NCBI RefSeq assembly: GCF_035046485.1
Contig: NC_085137.1
Location: 10,494,252 to 10,558,251, forward strand
DNA from: Aedes albopictus
Taxonomy: Eukaryota; Arthropoda; Insecta; Diptera; Culicidae
Length of the DNA stretch: 64,000 bases
Direction of reading: 5' to 3'
Every line of letters starts with the position of its first letter. Position 1 is the first letter of the stretch. Of the stretch, positions 49,402-60,451 are shown in pieces. A program made the position numbers and the translations under genes. The notes beneath the pieces were generated by a model that did no database searches, was not told the DNA's origin, and saw only the letters and a program-made list of their open reading frames with translations.

Positions 49402-51607
49402 CCCAAGTAACCATGGAGCTGTATATGGAACATTAAATTCACTTTATAGTGTATTATATGGCATGCAATATAAAGTGGTTTTGTCGTAAAGATACCATTA
49501 AAGTAGGTTTAAAGTCGAAAGTGGCGCTACTATTGTTGATATAAAGCATGCTTTATTGAAGACTTTGCTAAAGTATATAAAAGGCTTATGCCATATATAA
49601 GCTGTTAATCAACTACAGCTAATGTTATGAAACCATATAGAAAGTATATGTACGGCAACTAAAGAAAAAATAAATAAAAACAATCTCCTTCACCATTTCC
49701 ATCCAGCTCTCTCATTCTGGTGAGTTTTTTTTTCTATTTCGGAAATTGAACCTCGGCTGAGACTGGACCACGATGAAACCCGGACGCGCAGCTAACGCTG
49801 TACACTACGATTATCATGTAGGGTATCGGGATGCTTCGTTGGCATAGTCCCCTCGTTCGGCCTATCTCAACGTTAACCAAAAACTCAAACAAACACGCAT
49901 AACTGGATATCGGAAAAGCTTTGCGGCAAACAAATGTAACATTTCTTTGCAATTTTAGCACTTTGGAGCATTAAAATTGAATGAAAATGTCACTTTGTTT
50001 AGCTTTTGTAGACGCCATGATTCTTCGGCTTAGTGGGTAGTCTATACATATGATCATAAATGGCATGATTCTGGAACATTTCGAACTGACTTTTCAATAA
50101 CTGAACATTTGATGCGACGGTCAAAGACGCTATTTTGAACTTGTATATTTGTTTTCAACGAATAATAAATATTTTACAAATTGAATGTGGGCCGAATATT
50201 GAGGACATTTTTTTTCACTATGTACCCAAATCTTGATCCATCAGTAAAGTGACGTCATCAACACCGATAAAGTGACGTGAACAACATTGCTTGCGTAAGA
50301 ACCAGAAAGAACGAATAGGAAGAAAGATTTTGTGTACGGTGACTGTAAAAATATAACACAATAATAGGGTTGCGTTGTTTTCGTTAATAAATTAAGGAAG
50401 AACTTTAGTTTAAGTAATTTATTTACAGTTTTTTGAAAATTTGGCTCCGAAAATGTAATTCACAAGTAAGATTGGTAAACAAACAGAGATAATACTTCAG
50501 CAGAAATATTGAAAAAATGAGATAATAAGTGGTTCTAGTGCATGGAAAGCAATAGGCCAACGTTGTATCCACTAATAGGCCAATTTTTGTACCATAGACC
50601 AACGTTGCATACCATCGCATCGAATCTTTTCAACTTAATTAAATAAATTCTTGAATATTTACGTAAGTTTACTTCCAATTGGTGAAACATGCGTTGCCTA
50701 GAGTGTGTAATAGGGTCAACATATTATTTCTAGTGCTATTAATTCATGAGTTATGGTCAAATTTGTCAAGGCGGCTTGCAAATTAGGCCAAGGAATGGTA
50801 CATATACCCTATTTGCACGTGGAAAAATGTACAATATAAAGTAAGGTATAGTCCGCTCGTGCCTTGTTCAGTTATTTTTCCAGCAGCTCTAAAAAGTTGT
50901 GCTAGGGTCTGAATGCTATTAGTTATCATACCCACCCAAATCCATCCCATTCAAAAAAAAAGTGATTATGGATCCGATTGATTCTGTTCTTGATGTTTTC
51001 ATACGTGCTAAAAAAAAACAATAATAAGGAACAATACAAACCGCGCTTCAATCCTTTATTTTGGGTATAATGAAATCGGCAACATGCTTAATAAGGAAAC
51101 CAATACCCCATGTCATTTTTGTTCCCTCAATCCCTGGTTCGCTTCATGTCTCAATCAGGAACCGAAAAACCTTACATAAAATAAATTTTCATACAGCAAT
51201 TTCTGAGGATAATCATCTGAATGTGACGCAGCAGTCCATGAAAACTTGGGTTTGGTTTTCTTTTCTTTTGAATGGTTCTGTTTTTTAAGTATTTTCCGAG
51301 GTATTTTCCGATTTTTCTTCGAACTGAGGGTTTTTCTATTACAACGATGCAAGCTTTAGTAAATGCATATATGAAGTAATAAATGCTTGCATTATTCGGT
51401 GCCATAAAGCTTTTAACATGGTAATGCTATGAAGCATTAAACAACGGCCCTATAGAACAAGTCAAAAATTCATAATGCTTCAATGCATTCATAATGTAGA
51501 TTAAACGCTTAACTACTTGACAGATGTGGAATAAAAATTATCTTGCATTAGCTAATCTATTATACGACTGAATTAATGTAATGATATAATTCTTGTGGTT
51601 ACTTGGG
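49402..51607. mobile_element. TIR element (2.2 kb) inserted in the AATACCT repeat
   Basis: Perfect 12-bp inverted termini: CCCAAGTAACCA at 49402-49413 and TGGTTACTTGGG at 51596-51607. The uninterrupted host repeat at 55600-55625 shows GCGTGAATAATGACATCAGG, so the junctions GAATAA|CCCAAG and CTTGGG|AATGAC fix the ends. The implied TSD is 2 bp. No transposase ORF is present. It holds a copy of a dispersed repeat (50930-51125, inverted) shared with 36380-36540. Confidence 0.78.
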
Positions 51608-51750
51608 AATGACGTATGTTTTTCATACACACAGCGGCTTTTCCATAATTGGATAATACCTCAAGCAGTCCTCAACACCAAATTAATAACTCATTGAGGT
51701 ATTTTATCAATACCTACAAAATACCAGAATAAGATATTATCAATATTGGT
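51608..51750. repeat. AATACCT-rich dispersed repeat, copy 1 (right part)
   Basis: Continues the repeat after the TIR element, with TAATACCTCAAGCAGTCCTC and AACTCATTGAGGTATTTTAT, matching 55685-55745. Confidence 0.7.
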
Positions 51751-51894
51751 CGAAGACGCGACTGCTCGAGGGTTAACATTGGTTCCTATAGTGGTACATC
51801 CCATTGAATTCTTATAAGACCCACCACTATAGGAACACTACCACCAGAATAGGTGCAATAAAGCAAAAAAAATAAGGAAAATAATTGTTTAAAG

Positions 51895-52155
51895 GGTCTC
51901 CAGTTAGCCTAGTGGTTAAGGCTATGGATCGCCAATCCAGAGACGGCGGGTTCGATTCCCGTTCCGGTCGGGAAAATTTTCTCGACTCCCTGGGCATAGT
52001 GTATCATTGTACTTGCCTCACAATATACAAATTCATGCAATGGCAGGCAAAGGAAGCCCTTCAAGTAATAACCGTGGAAGTGCTATAACACTAAGTTGAA
52101 GAGAGGCAGGCCAAGTCCCAGTGGGGACGTAGGGTCAAAAAAAAAAGAAAAGAAG
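51895..52155 (+). mobile_element. tRNA-derived SINE, family 1 (copy C), essentially complete
   Basis: A perfect 12-bp TSD AATTGTTTAAAG flanks it (51883-51894 and 52156-52167). It has the A box TAGCCTAGTGG (51905-51915), the B box GGTTCGATTCC (51949-51959), the body and an A-rich tail. It is the best preserved of the four family-1 copies. Confidence 0.93.
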
Positions 52156-52204
52156 AATTGTTTAAAGTAAGTTTTTTGACAAATCCTGAACACAAAATTG
52201 AATT

Positions 52205-53021
52205 GAGTTTAGTGTTTTTTGGGAAGCAAAGTAAAATTGCCGCTTTTTTCATTCGGGTTGGCCGCGTCGCCATCGATTTGACTGTGCGCAGCGTCGTTTC
52301 TCGGGTGTAATCAGAGCGGTTGAGTGTTATTTCGGAGACGAAGGCAGTTAGTGGAAGATGCTGCAATGGACACATGGATGGATATTTATCGGTGAGCTCG
52401 TTCCATTTTGTTTTTATTATAATAGTTAATGCTGTTGTATAAAATTCACCATTATAATATAAAATTATGTTGTTTTTTTGTGTATTTACTTGACAAATAT
52501 TGGAAAGTCGTGACGTCATGTTTCAGCGCTAATTTCCAGATCACGTTTCGTTGATTATAAGTATTTTTATTTCATTTTTTACACTCACATAATAATTTGA
52601 ATGGTTCGTCATCTTCGGTGTCGATATTTGTAATAATTTAGTCAAAATGAATAAATGTTTTGATTCAAATAAAGGTTGCATGAATCACATCACTTATCAA
52701 AGTGAATTCAAATCATGTGACTCTCCCCCTCCCCACTAACAAAAACTCCTTCCCGTGACAGTCGTTGAGAAGATGAGGTGATCTCGGTCTCTAGTAGCAA
52801 CGTACGTCACACTACCATTGCTTCGCTTCCTCGATGACCGTAAGGACGTGGCCGGCGCCGTTATTGACTAATAAAGTTTGGAATTCCCGAACTGTGCACA
52901 TTGAGAGCGGTAGCTACTCCCAAGCTCCGTTTGTTGGTTCTTTGTGCAATTTCGATTGTTCTGGTCAATCACGGAGTAGCAACTACGAATTCTACGGTCA
53001 TCTATGCATATGCTCATGCTT
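52205..53021 (+). mobile_element. Tailed retroelement, copy 3, with 24-bp TSD
   Basis: A 24-bp block starting AAATCCTGAACACAAAA at 52181-52204 is repeated exactly at 53022-53045. The insert ends with the family 3' region (GATGACCGTAAGGACGTGGC ... TTGGTTCTTTGTGCAATTTC) and the tail ATGCATATGCTCATGCT. Its 5' part is GC-richer, with GGTGAGCTCGTTCCATTTTG similar to GGTAAGCTCGTTTCATGC in copy 1. Confidence 0.85.
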
Positions 53022-53229
53022 AAATCCTGAACACAAAATTGAATTAATGTTATTAATTTAGTATAATGCATCTATCAAAAATGTCATTTGCAAGCTTTTT
53101 GGCCGAAATAGCGCTAAATTGCCACTACCACCACTATTGGTACTACCTCCACTAAGGGAGCTTTTACCCTACATTATTACATATTCACTTCCAGAGCGAT
53201 GTTGAACGGTAGGCATGAGAGTTATAATC

Positions 53230-53760
53230 CCCGGCGAGTTTTGAACAAACTAGACAGATCGCTTGAAACTCTTACTCAGTTTCTTACGGACGGTTGTTGC
53301 TTTTATCAATCAGATAACGAGCCTCCTGGAGAGCGGTTCTCGTCCATGACTTTCCACAGCTCTCTGTGACCGATACTGTCGTACGTCGCCTTGAAGTCGA
53401 TGAACAGGTGGTGCGTTGGGGCCTAGTATTCAAGGCATTTTCGGAGGATTTGCAACGCGGTGAAGGTTGGCTCCGTTGTCGATCGGCCGGTAACGAAGCC
53501 GGCTTGATAACTTCCCACAAATTCAATAACTCTAGGTGAAAGACGACGGAGGATGATCTGCGATATCACTTTGTAGGCGGCATTCAAAATTCTGACCACT
53601 CGGAAGTTCTCGCACTCTAACTTGTAACACTTTTTGTGGATGGGGAAAACGACCCTTCTGGTAGAACGACACTGCAGCTTCATTTGTTCACACTCCGCTT
53701 CTTTCCGGCAGCGATTTTTCTACCGGAAGAGACGGGTTTGCTGTTTCCGTGTTCTTCTAT
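53230..53760 (-). pseudogene. LINE ORF2 fragment, internally deleted
   Basis: On the minus strand, linker text RKQQTRLFR and EAECEQMKLQCR (about 53755-53690) is joined directly to VVFPIHKKCYKLECENFR, ILNAAYKVISQIILRRLSP and GSYQAGFVTGRST, then to THHLFIDFKATYDSIG and LIKATT. The RT segment between the linker and PIHKK is missing, a deletion at a different place from that in 70-907. Frameshifts are present. It is the fourth fragment of the same family in the window. Confidence 0.85.
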
Positions 53761-54947
53761 ATCGCTGCGCCGATTCAAGTACTGCATCACGACTGCCATC
53801 ATTGCATTGTTCTCCTGCAACATTTCTCTATACTCATCGTTGAACAAATCATTCATTCGGCTCCGTTCCACATAATGAATGTGGAACGAGCGTATATTTA
53901 CATCGAGTACCCGGGGCTAAATCCCAGTCCTGAGCAATTCTCAAATATATGAGAGCTTCCTTCAAAAAGGTGGAGAAGTCATTGTAGAAAAGTATAGTTT
54001 AACTTTTCTACAATGGCTTGTTGTTTTATGCCATGGCGTTTCAGGGGTATTTAGAGGGAGCTTCAGGGACATTGAGGGAACCAGGAACCCCTAGAACCCC
54101 CTGAAACTACCTGAACCGCTTCCGAAAGATTGTTGAAAACTCCCTGAAACCCTCCTGAAACCGTTTGAAACCCGCTGGAACGCCCTTGAATGTCACTGGG
54201 CCCATTGAATGCCTCTGAAAGTCCCTCTAACGCCCCCAAAACCTTTGAAACCCCCCCCCCCCCCTGGAACATTCCAAAAACCCTCAGAAAACACCTCTGA
54301 AACTTACTGGAAAAGCCTGTAATTAGAAGGCACATAATGTAGTAAATTGATAGATGTATTTGTGAAAAAAAACGCATTGTGGTGGGATCTAAGCCACGAC
54401 TCCGTATCCGTTAGACCGACGCTTTAAGCGGTCTTCTCACTTTACCGGGCCGGGACCGTGCCGGGCCCCGGCGTTGTTACAAATACCGCGAATCGCTGCA
54501 TCTCCACGTTTGTCTTAGGAAGGAATTTTTGTTAGTAGGGTAGGGTACATTGTCAATCTTGGAGTCACCTATGGTTGGTGATGTAATTTGACAATGGATT
54601 AATATACACTAACTTTCGCGCACAATTGTCCACTTTTCTATACGAAAACATATCTAATAAAATAATCTTGTCGCGCGTCTCCACCCCCATCAGGGAGTAG
54701 AAACTTTAAGACTATTCCATGCAGGAATAAACTGAACGCAACAAAGGACACATCAATAAACCAAACCATATGCATTTACAACAAGTTACAACATAATACT
54801 AAACACCCGCGTATCTAATGTTTTCGATTTCGCGCGAGATAATTGTGAGCGCGGACGATTATGCTGCGATACTCACTTTATACAGGAGCGATGCATGCAC
54901 AGCAAAGAACAACACGATACTCTCGACCATTTTTCCTCACTTAAATA
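53761..54947. other. No gene; degenerate CCTGAAAC repeats and spacer
   Basis: Positions 54040-54330 consist of loose CCTGAAACC / CCTGGAA units plus a poly-C run (54246-54264). The same type recurs at 58010-58262 and 60830-60900. Positions 54667-54745 are repeated at 55182-55260 (CTTGTCGCGCGTCTCC...), 515 bp downstream. The rest shows nothing recognisable. Confidence 0.5.
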
Positions 54948-55164
54948 AGGTACACCGGGGCAAGTTGAAACGGGTGGGGCAAGATGAAACACGAAGTTTT
55001 GAAATAGATTTCAATACAATATTGAAATTTATCCTTCGCTTAAAGATTGTTTGAATCAAAAACTATGTGTTATGGCTATCAAACTGTTTGTCATCATTAG
55101 AAAACATCATGTTAACCCGCTGTTTCATCTTGCCCCACCCGTTTCAACTTGCCCCGGTGTACCT
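54948..55164. mobile_element. MITE (217 bp) with 44-bp perfect TIR and TA duplication
   Basis: The TIR starts AGGTACACCGGGGCAAGTTG and is identical in both arms for 44 bp. TA lies on each side (54946-54947 and 55165-55166). There is no coding content. The perfect arms suggest recent activity or conversion. Confidence 0.92.
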
Positions 55165-55261
55165 TAGTCCAGAAAGAAAATCTTGTCGCGCGTCTCCGCC
55201 ACAATATGAAGTAGAAGTCTTTAGTTCAATCCACACAGGGATGTACTGAACGCGACGCTTA

Positions 55262-55745
55262 CCCGAGCAGGAATCAATAACTGCCACATAACTGGAGCAT
55301 ACCAAAGTCAGGTATCATACCAAGACAGGGTATTGGTCGGTTATCCAGCTATTGAAAATAACTTATTTTGGTATTTTGTAGGTATAGATGAAATACCTCA
55401 ACGAGTTATTGGTTTGGTGAAGAGGACTGCTTGAGGTATTAGTCAATTATGGAAAAATCTCTGGAGCAGGTGAAAATAGCTGAAGAATAACTAACTCAGG
55501 TATGGAAAACCGAATATCTACAACCTGAATGAGGTATAAGTAGCCCTGCATAAGTGGTAAAATACCTAAAATAATAACTGGTGTGTAGGTATTCTGTGTA
55601 TAACGCGTGAATAATGACATCAGGTATGGCAATACCTAAATAATAATCGGAGAATTTTCCATACAAATAGCGATTTTTCCATAATTGAATAATACCTCAA
55701 GCAGTCCTCAACACCAAACCAATAACTCGTTGAGGTATTTCATCA
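55262..55745. repeat. AATACCT-rich dispersed repeat, copy 2
   Basis: It begins CCCGAGCAGGAATCAATAAC and is rich in AGGTATT/AATACCT. It is the most complete copy and is the empty-site reference for the insertion at 49402. Its first part is palindromic with 56680-56820. Confidence 0.7.
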
Positions 55746-55768
55746 ATGTGTGTGTGTGTGTGTATATA
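55746..55768. repeat. (TG)n microsatellite
   Basis: A TGTGTGTGTGTGTGTG run is followed by TATATA. It is short. Confidence 0.8.
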
Positions 55769-56679
55769 CAATCCATCGCCCACTGACCGGCAGTGCTTTT
55801 ATGGAAGAAAAATGTCTGCGTCTATTGTTGATATATATAGACGCAAATATTTTTAGTCCTGGAGATGGAAGGTGATAGCTCTACTGCACATCTGACGATC
55901 CATTTCGAGGTATGCCTTGACTCGCACGTGCATCCTGAGGTCGTCTTCTGCAACAGTAAGCCCCGCATTAATGGATCCAGATATCAAATGGATATCTGCA
56001 ATTCATTAACACTTCCTGAATCAAAAATTTGCATTTTTGTTTCTGGCACGTATTTAGTGTAGTAAATTTCATATATATAAATAAAGTGGTGCAAGGAAAG
56101 GTCTCACCGAATTTCGCATAGTCTGCCAGTACTCTCAATTGTTCAGCAACGATGGATCCAACAATTTAAAGGCTTAATCAGCGGCATCGGGACTCATAGG
56201 CACATCCAGAATATACAAACGGTATTGATTTCACTACACAAGAAACGACGTGGAGAGAACAATCGAGCTGGCTTTACAGTAATACGCACATAAAAATTAC
56301 TTTTTCACACGCGGAACAGTTCGGGTGGCGTAGACCCGGCTATAGTAGCGGAATTGTCGAATCAAATTCACTGATGGCATAGCACCACATAATTCGACCA
56401 AAACTCCAATGAACCCCAATGCACAAAACTGGTTTAACTGAACTTCACAAACTCAAAAGCAGCGGCACATTTTTCACTAAAATCACTTCACCAAATGTTT
56501 TTCAAAATGTTTTCAGCAATGCAAAACCTCACCGGCCATTTGAACTTTTCTTCGGCCGAATTGAATTCAATTTCACGAAGAAACGAAAAAACGTGACACA
56601 ATGCAACGATACAGCGACCCGCGCGCACGACCTGCTGCGATCCATTTCTTCATAGTGTTGAAACTGTTGTGTTCTCGTT
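55769..56679. other. Gene-free DNA
   Basis: The sequence is mixed, with a 237-bp open frame at 56419-56655 that has no motif I recognise. Nothing else is supported. Confidence 0.35.
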
Positions 56680-57020
56680 GAGGTATTTCATCAATACCTA
56701 CAAAATACAAAAATAAGTTATTTTCAATACCTGGATAACCGACCAATACCTTGTCTTGGTATGATACCTGACTTTGGTATGTTCCAGTTATGTGGCAGTT
56801 ATTCATTCCTGCTCGGGTTGTATGGAAAAATCTCCGATTATTATTTAGGTATTGCCATACCTGATGTCATTATTCATGCGTTATGCACAGAATACACACC
56901 AGTTATTATTTAAGGTATTTTACCTCTGATGCAGGGCTACTTAATACCTCATTCAGGTTGTAGATATTCGGTTTTCCATGCCTCAGTTATTTATTCTTTA
57001 GCTTTTTTCTTCTGCTCGGG
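56680..57020. repeat. AATACCT-rich dispersed repeat, copy 3 (inverted)
   Basis: It is inverted with respect to copy 2. Positions 56680-56820 pair with 55262-55400, and 56825-57000 with the second half of copy 2. CTGCTCGGGT blocks at 56806 and 57012 suggest TIR ends (CCCGAGCAG). Confidence 0.7.
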
Positions 57021-57489
57021 TAGAGTTATATTTACTAAAGCATGTATCGTAGGATCATGATTCACTTTGATCATATAATTTTTTGATTTTGAATCATGCG
57101 GTGAAGACTTTCGCGCTATTGTTCGCTTTACGCGGAAAGCAAACAATGGATCATTCACATCAGATGATCGATCAATGTTTCTTCTCAAAACTTAATCTAG
57201 TCTGAAAAAAAAAGAGTCAGCGCCGTTACTTGAAGTAACGTACTATACAAAGTATGTTTTGGAGAATACAAAAAAAATCTACGTAGACAGTCATGTAATT
57301 TTACAACGAATATTCACAATAAAATAATAGCATGAAACGAGCTCACCCATTTATGTGTCTCCATTAGACTGGCCCAAGCACAAAAATGTCGAAAAATTCC
57401 ACGGGGCACCCTCTAGAATCGTGCCTTTGGATGAGAAAAACAATCTCCATAACATAACTTAACTAGCGTTTGTGCCCACTAACTACAAG
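57021..57489. other. Gene-free spacer
   Basis: I see no motif or repeat here. Confidence 0.35.
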
Positions 57490-57746
57490 TACACACTCAA
57501 AACAGATTTGCGGGCTCGGCAAAATCGCGCACAGCCGTCCTCTCAGCAAAATCTTTAACTAGTATCTCAGCAAAAAGTGACGTTTGTTATCTGACTCTCA
57601 GCAAAACGATTGCCGACTATCAGCAATGAACTGTCAAAATTGCTGAGATCCCGGCAAAATAGGTGTTTGCTGATTGCTCGGCTGTGCGAATCTCGGCAAA
57701 AGTTTGAAAAAATGCTGATATCCCGGCAATCTGAATTAAGTGTGTA
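57490..57746. mobile_element. MITE (about 255 bp), TA-flanked
   Basis: The left end TACACACTCAAAACAGATTT and inverted right end TACACACTTAATTCAGATTG match at 16 of 20 positions, with TA at both boundaries. The interior has repeated TCAGCAAAA and CCCGGCAA motifs. Confidence 0.75.
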
Positions 57747-58009
57747 AGAGCGAATTGTTTTTCCGAAACTTCCTTTTGCACTCCGCATACTTGGCATCAA
57801 GCAGTCTTTCTGCTGATATCTAATTTAATTTAATACGCGTCGAGAACTCGGCACGGTCGCATGCTAGAGGACTAAATGTGTCGATATGACGCAAACTAGG
57901 GTACAAAGTTATATATTGCTTCATTTACCATATAACGGATTTTCCCAGTATGTTTCAGACATACCAGCAAATATGGTAAATGACAATAAAGGTCTATGTA
58001 TAACATTAT

Positions 58010-58262
58010 ACCTCCGAAACTCCCTAAATCTTCATGTAACGCCCCTGATATCCCCTGGAACAAGCCTGAAGCTCTCTGGAAAGTTCTGAAACTCATTGGA
58101 GTAGCCAGGAACGTCTCTGAAACGGCATGGTACAAGTTTTATGAAATTTCATGGAAAACACTGAAACTATCAGAAACACCTTGGAAAACCCTAGAACACC
58201 CCTGAAAGCCCCTGAGGTCCCGTGGAACACCGCTGAAACGCTTCTAAAACCTTGTGAAACCT
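58010..58262. repeat. Degenerate CCTGAAAC/CCTGGAAC tract
   Basis: Short diverged units such as CCCCTGATATCCCCTGGAAC and CCTGAAGCTCTCTGGAA abut the copia element. Confidence 0.55.
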
Positions 58263-58267
58263 AAAAG

Positions 58268-58540
58268 TGTTGGATTAATCACTAAGGCCAACACTGTCCA
58301 CGGGGGACCACTACCCAGGGGCACCGACAAATTACCGCGGGGGAACTTTCGGTTAGCGTAACGGCGGAGAAACACGGAGCAACACAAAGATGCGTGTGCA
58401 CGTCGCGGCGGTCGGTTTATTTACACTAACAATATATGTACAAACAATAACAATCAACATACATACATTTAGCAGGGTCGGCGCAGGGCAATGATGATGA
58501 ACATCGCAACATACATCAGGCTGGCCCAAATATTTCAACA
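58268..58540 (-). repeat. copia 3' LTR
   Basis: 273 bp. It is near-identical to 60452-60726 over its second half (from about 58410), and more diverged in the first 130 bp. Confidence 0.9.
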
Positions 58541-58549
58541 CTCCTCCTC
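58541..58549 (-). promoter_or_regulatory. copia polypurine tract
   Basis: GAGGAGGAG on the minus strand lies immediately upstream of the 3' LTR, the usual site for plus-strand priming. Confidence 0.75.
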
Positions 58550-58720
58550 GATGTTGGTCATCACAATCACAAAGTCCGTTCACAAAGGTTACTATTTCAC
58601 AAAGTCTTCACAAAGTTCACATTGGACGCCACAGCCTACACAAAGTTCCTTCTCCTGCACCAAACACTTCTGCTTCGTCAAGTATCACACAAAGTCCTAT
58701 CACAAACCACAAAGTTCCAC

Positions 58721-59968
58721 TTAGTATCGGAGTCCCTCGTCAAAACAGTCATAAAAATTTTCTTCTTGGTCGAACTCCTCCTCAAAGGGATGCCCAGCTG
58801 TATTTTTCCGGCGGTTGCCGCTCTCCACTCTCAGGGCATACAGCTCTCCACTAAGCTCCGCGACGGCTTCCACTTTCCCGCTGGAACTCATTATCTGGCA
58901 CTTCGATTCCACAAAGTTAACTTTTAGTCCTTCCCGTGCCAGTTTCCGGACCGACAGCAGTCCACATTCCAGCTCCGGGATGTACAGCACATTCTTCACG
59001 AGCACTATGTTCTTTCTTCCGTCTCCATCGACGCACTCCAGGAAGCCTTCCCCGACACCGGCGGACCTGATCACTGAGCCGTCCGCCAAGTTCACTTCTT
59101 GCTTCACGCTGTTGTCGATTTTCTTGAAAAACTTCCGGTCACTAGTCATGTGGCTCGAGCAGCCACTATCCACATACCAGCTGTTCCGCTTCCGCTGACC
59201 TCCCACGCCGAAACAAATTCCCGGGTTCTTCTTCGCCACCGTCTTCTTCACTTCCGGATCTCTTCTTTCTTCGTCGCGAAGCATTGGGCACTCTCTCCGG
59301 AAGTGGCCCGGTTTCCGGCAGTTGTAGCACACACGCTGTCGCACTCGTCCGTTTCGTCTGCTTCCGTTCACTTTCAGCACCCGGTCGTGGCGCTCCTCGG
59401 ACGTTCCTTGCCGCTTCTCCACCCGTCGGTGGTACTCGTCCATCAGCCGCTGCTTCACAAATTCTAGCGACTGGTCGGCATCCGGACGGCTCTCCAAGGC
59501 CGTCACCAGTCCGTTGTAGGATTCCGGCAGACTCCGGTACACCATTGCCACTTGCAGCGAACTCTCGAGTTTCTGTCCCGCGCACGACAGTCGATCGAAT
59601 AACTCTTCGATCTGGAACAGGTGCTTCTCCATGTCCGCACCATCTTCGTAGTTGAAACTACATAGTCTCTTCAGCAGGGACACTCGCGACGTCACCGTAG
59701 CCTTTTCGTGGTACTTCTTCAGCTTTTCCCACACTTCGACAGCTGATTTTCCGTCTTTCACCAAGGCTAACTGATTGTCCTCGATATTCAGCACTATCAA
59801 GGCCTTTGCCTTTTGATCTTCCTTCGACCATGCCGTTGTCACCGGCTCCGGTTTCACATCAGAAATCGTATGCCACAGATCATAACTGATCAGCAGCATT
59901 TCGATTTTCACCTTCCACGTCTGGTAATTTTTATTATCCAGACGGGAAATAAAAACTTTTTCTGCCAT
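58721..59968 (-). CDS. copia gag-protease polyprotein (415 aa, intact ORF)
   Basis: This is the structural and protease part of a Ty1/copia element, which would form virus-like particles in the cytoplasm. The start is taken at MAEKVFISRLDNKNYQTWKV (59968), since this is where gag similarity begins; an upstream in-frame ATG at 60070 adds 34 unrelated residues. Residues 8-180 form the UBN2-type gag core (W..I...L; LKRLCSFNY; LPESYNGLVTAL). A zinc knuckle follows at 214-227 (C214, C217, H222, C227). The aspartic protease site is WYVDSGCSSHM (D267 in DSG), with a further NVLYIPELECGLLSV block. It ends in an acidic tail ...DCFDEGLRY. No frameshift or stop interrupts it. The integrase-RT portion is missing, as if deleted. 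Confidence 0.9.
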   Translation of the reverse strand: MAEKVFISRLDNKNYQTWKVKIEMLLISYDLWHTISDVKPEPVTTAWSKEDQKAKALIVLNIEDNQLALVKDGKSAVEVWEKLKKYHEKATVTSRVSLLKRLCSFNYEDGADMEKHLFQIEELFDRLSCAGQKLESSLQVAMVYRSLPESYNGLVTALESRPDADQSLEFVKQRLMDEYHRRVEKRQGTSEERHDRVLKVNGSRRNGRVRQRVCYNCRKPGHFRRECPMLRDEERRDPEVKKTVAKKNPGICFGVGGQRKRNSWYVDSGCSSHMTSDRKFFKKIDNSVKQEVNLADGSVIRSAGVGEGFLECVDGDGRKNIVLVKNVLYIPELECGLLSVRKLAREGLKVNFVESKCQIMSSSGKVEAVAELSGELYALRVESGNRRKNTAGHPFEEEFDQEENFYDCFDEGLRY

Positions 59969-60437
59969 CTCGATATTGTCACTTTTCTGTTGGCGCACAC
60001 TGTACGTACGAAAGTACAGCCAACAACACACGCGAACGTACCCGACGGCGGTATACACAGACCCCGTCACAAATGTTCACTTCGCTATCGAACACCACGG
60101 CTACGGCAACAGTTCGTTCGATTCGCGGGTCAAAATGGCACAATCTTCTTTCTTCACCTCGGCTGCGGGACAAAATGGTGCACCACAAAGTCTCACCGGC
60201 ACTTTTCAACTCGTTCTGGGCGCCGCCTTTGCAAAACGGGCAGTTATTCCGCCGACCACTTTTTCACTGTCCCGTGCACTGTCAGCTGTTCTTCCACACA
60301 GCAGCTGATGGAACACAAGCCGAATCGAGTAATTAATTTTACTCTCCCACCGACCGGCACCACACAGAAGCAATCATCCGCGGGATGATTTTGCACTTCG
60401 CGACTGTCCAAGCACTATTTTCGGTTACACCGCCAGA

Positions 60438-60451
60438 ACTGGGCCCATAGC
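60438..60451 (-). promoter_or_regulatory. copia primer binding site
   Basis: GGCTATGGGCCCAG on the minus strand directly follows the 5' LTR. It is complementary, with one mismatch, to the anticodon-stem region of initiator Met tRNA, the half-tRNA primer known for insect copia elements. Confidence 0.7.

Noticed and set aside
51895..52155. tRNA gene candidates from A and B boxes in the SINE heads
   Set aside because: The sequence continues into a shared SINE body with tail and TSD, and no full cloverleaf was traced.
59099..60388. Plus- and other-frame ORFs over the copia gag
   Set aside because: They overlap the gag-protease frame, which has a zinc knuckle and protease motif; they have none.
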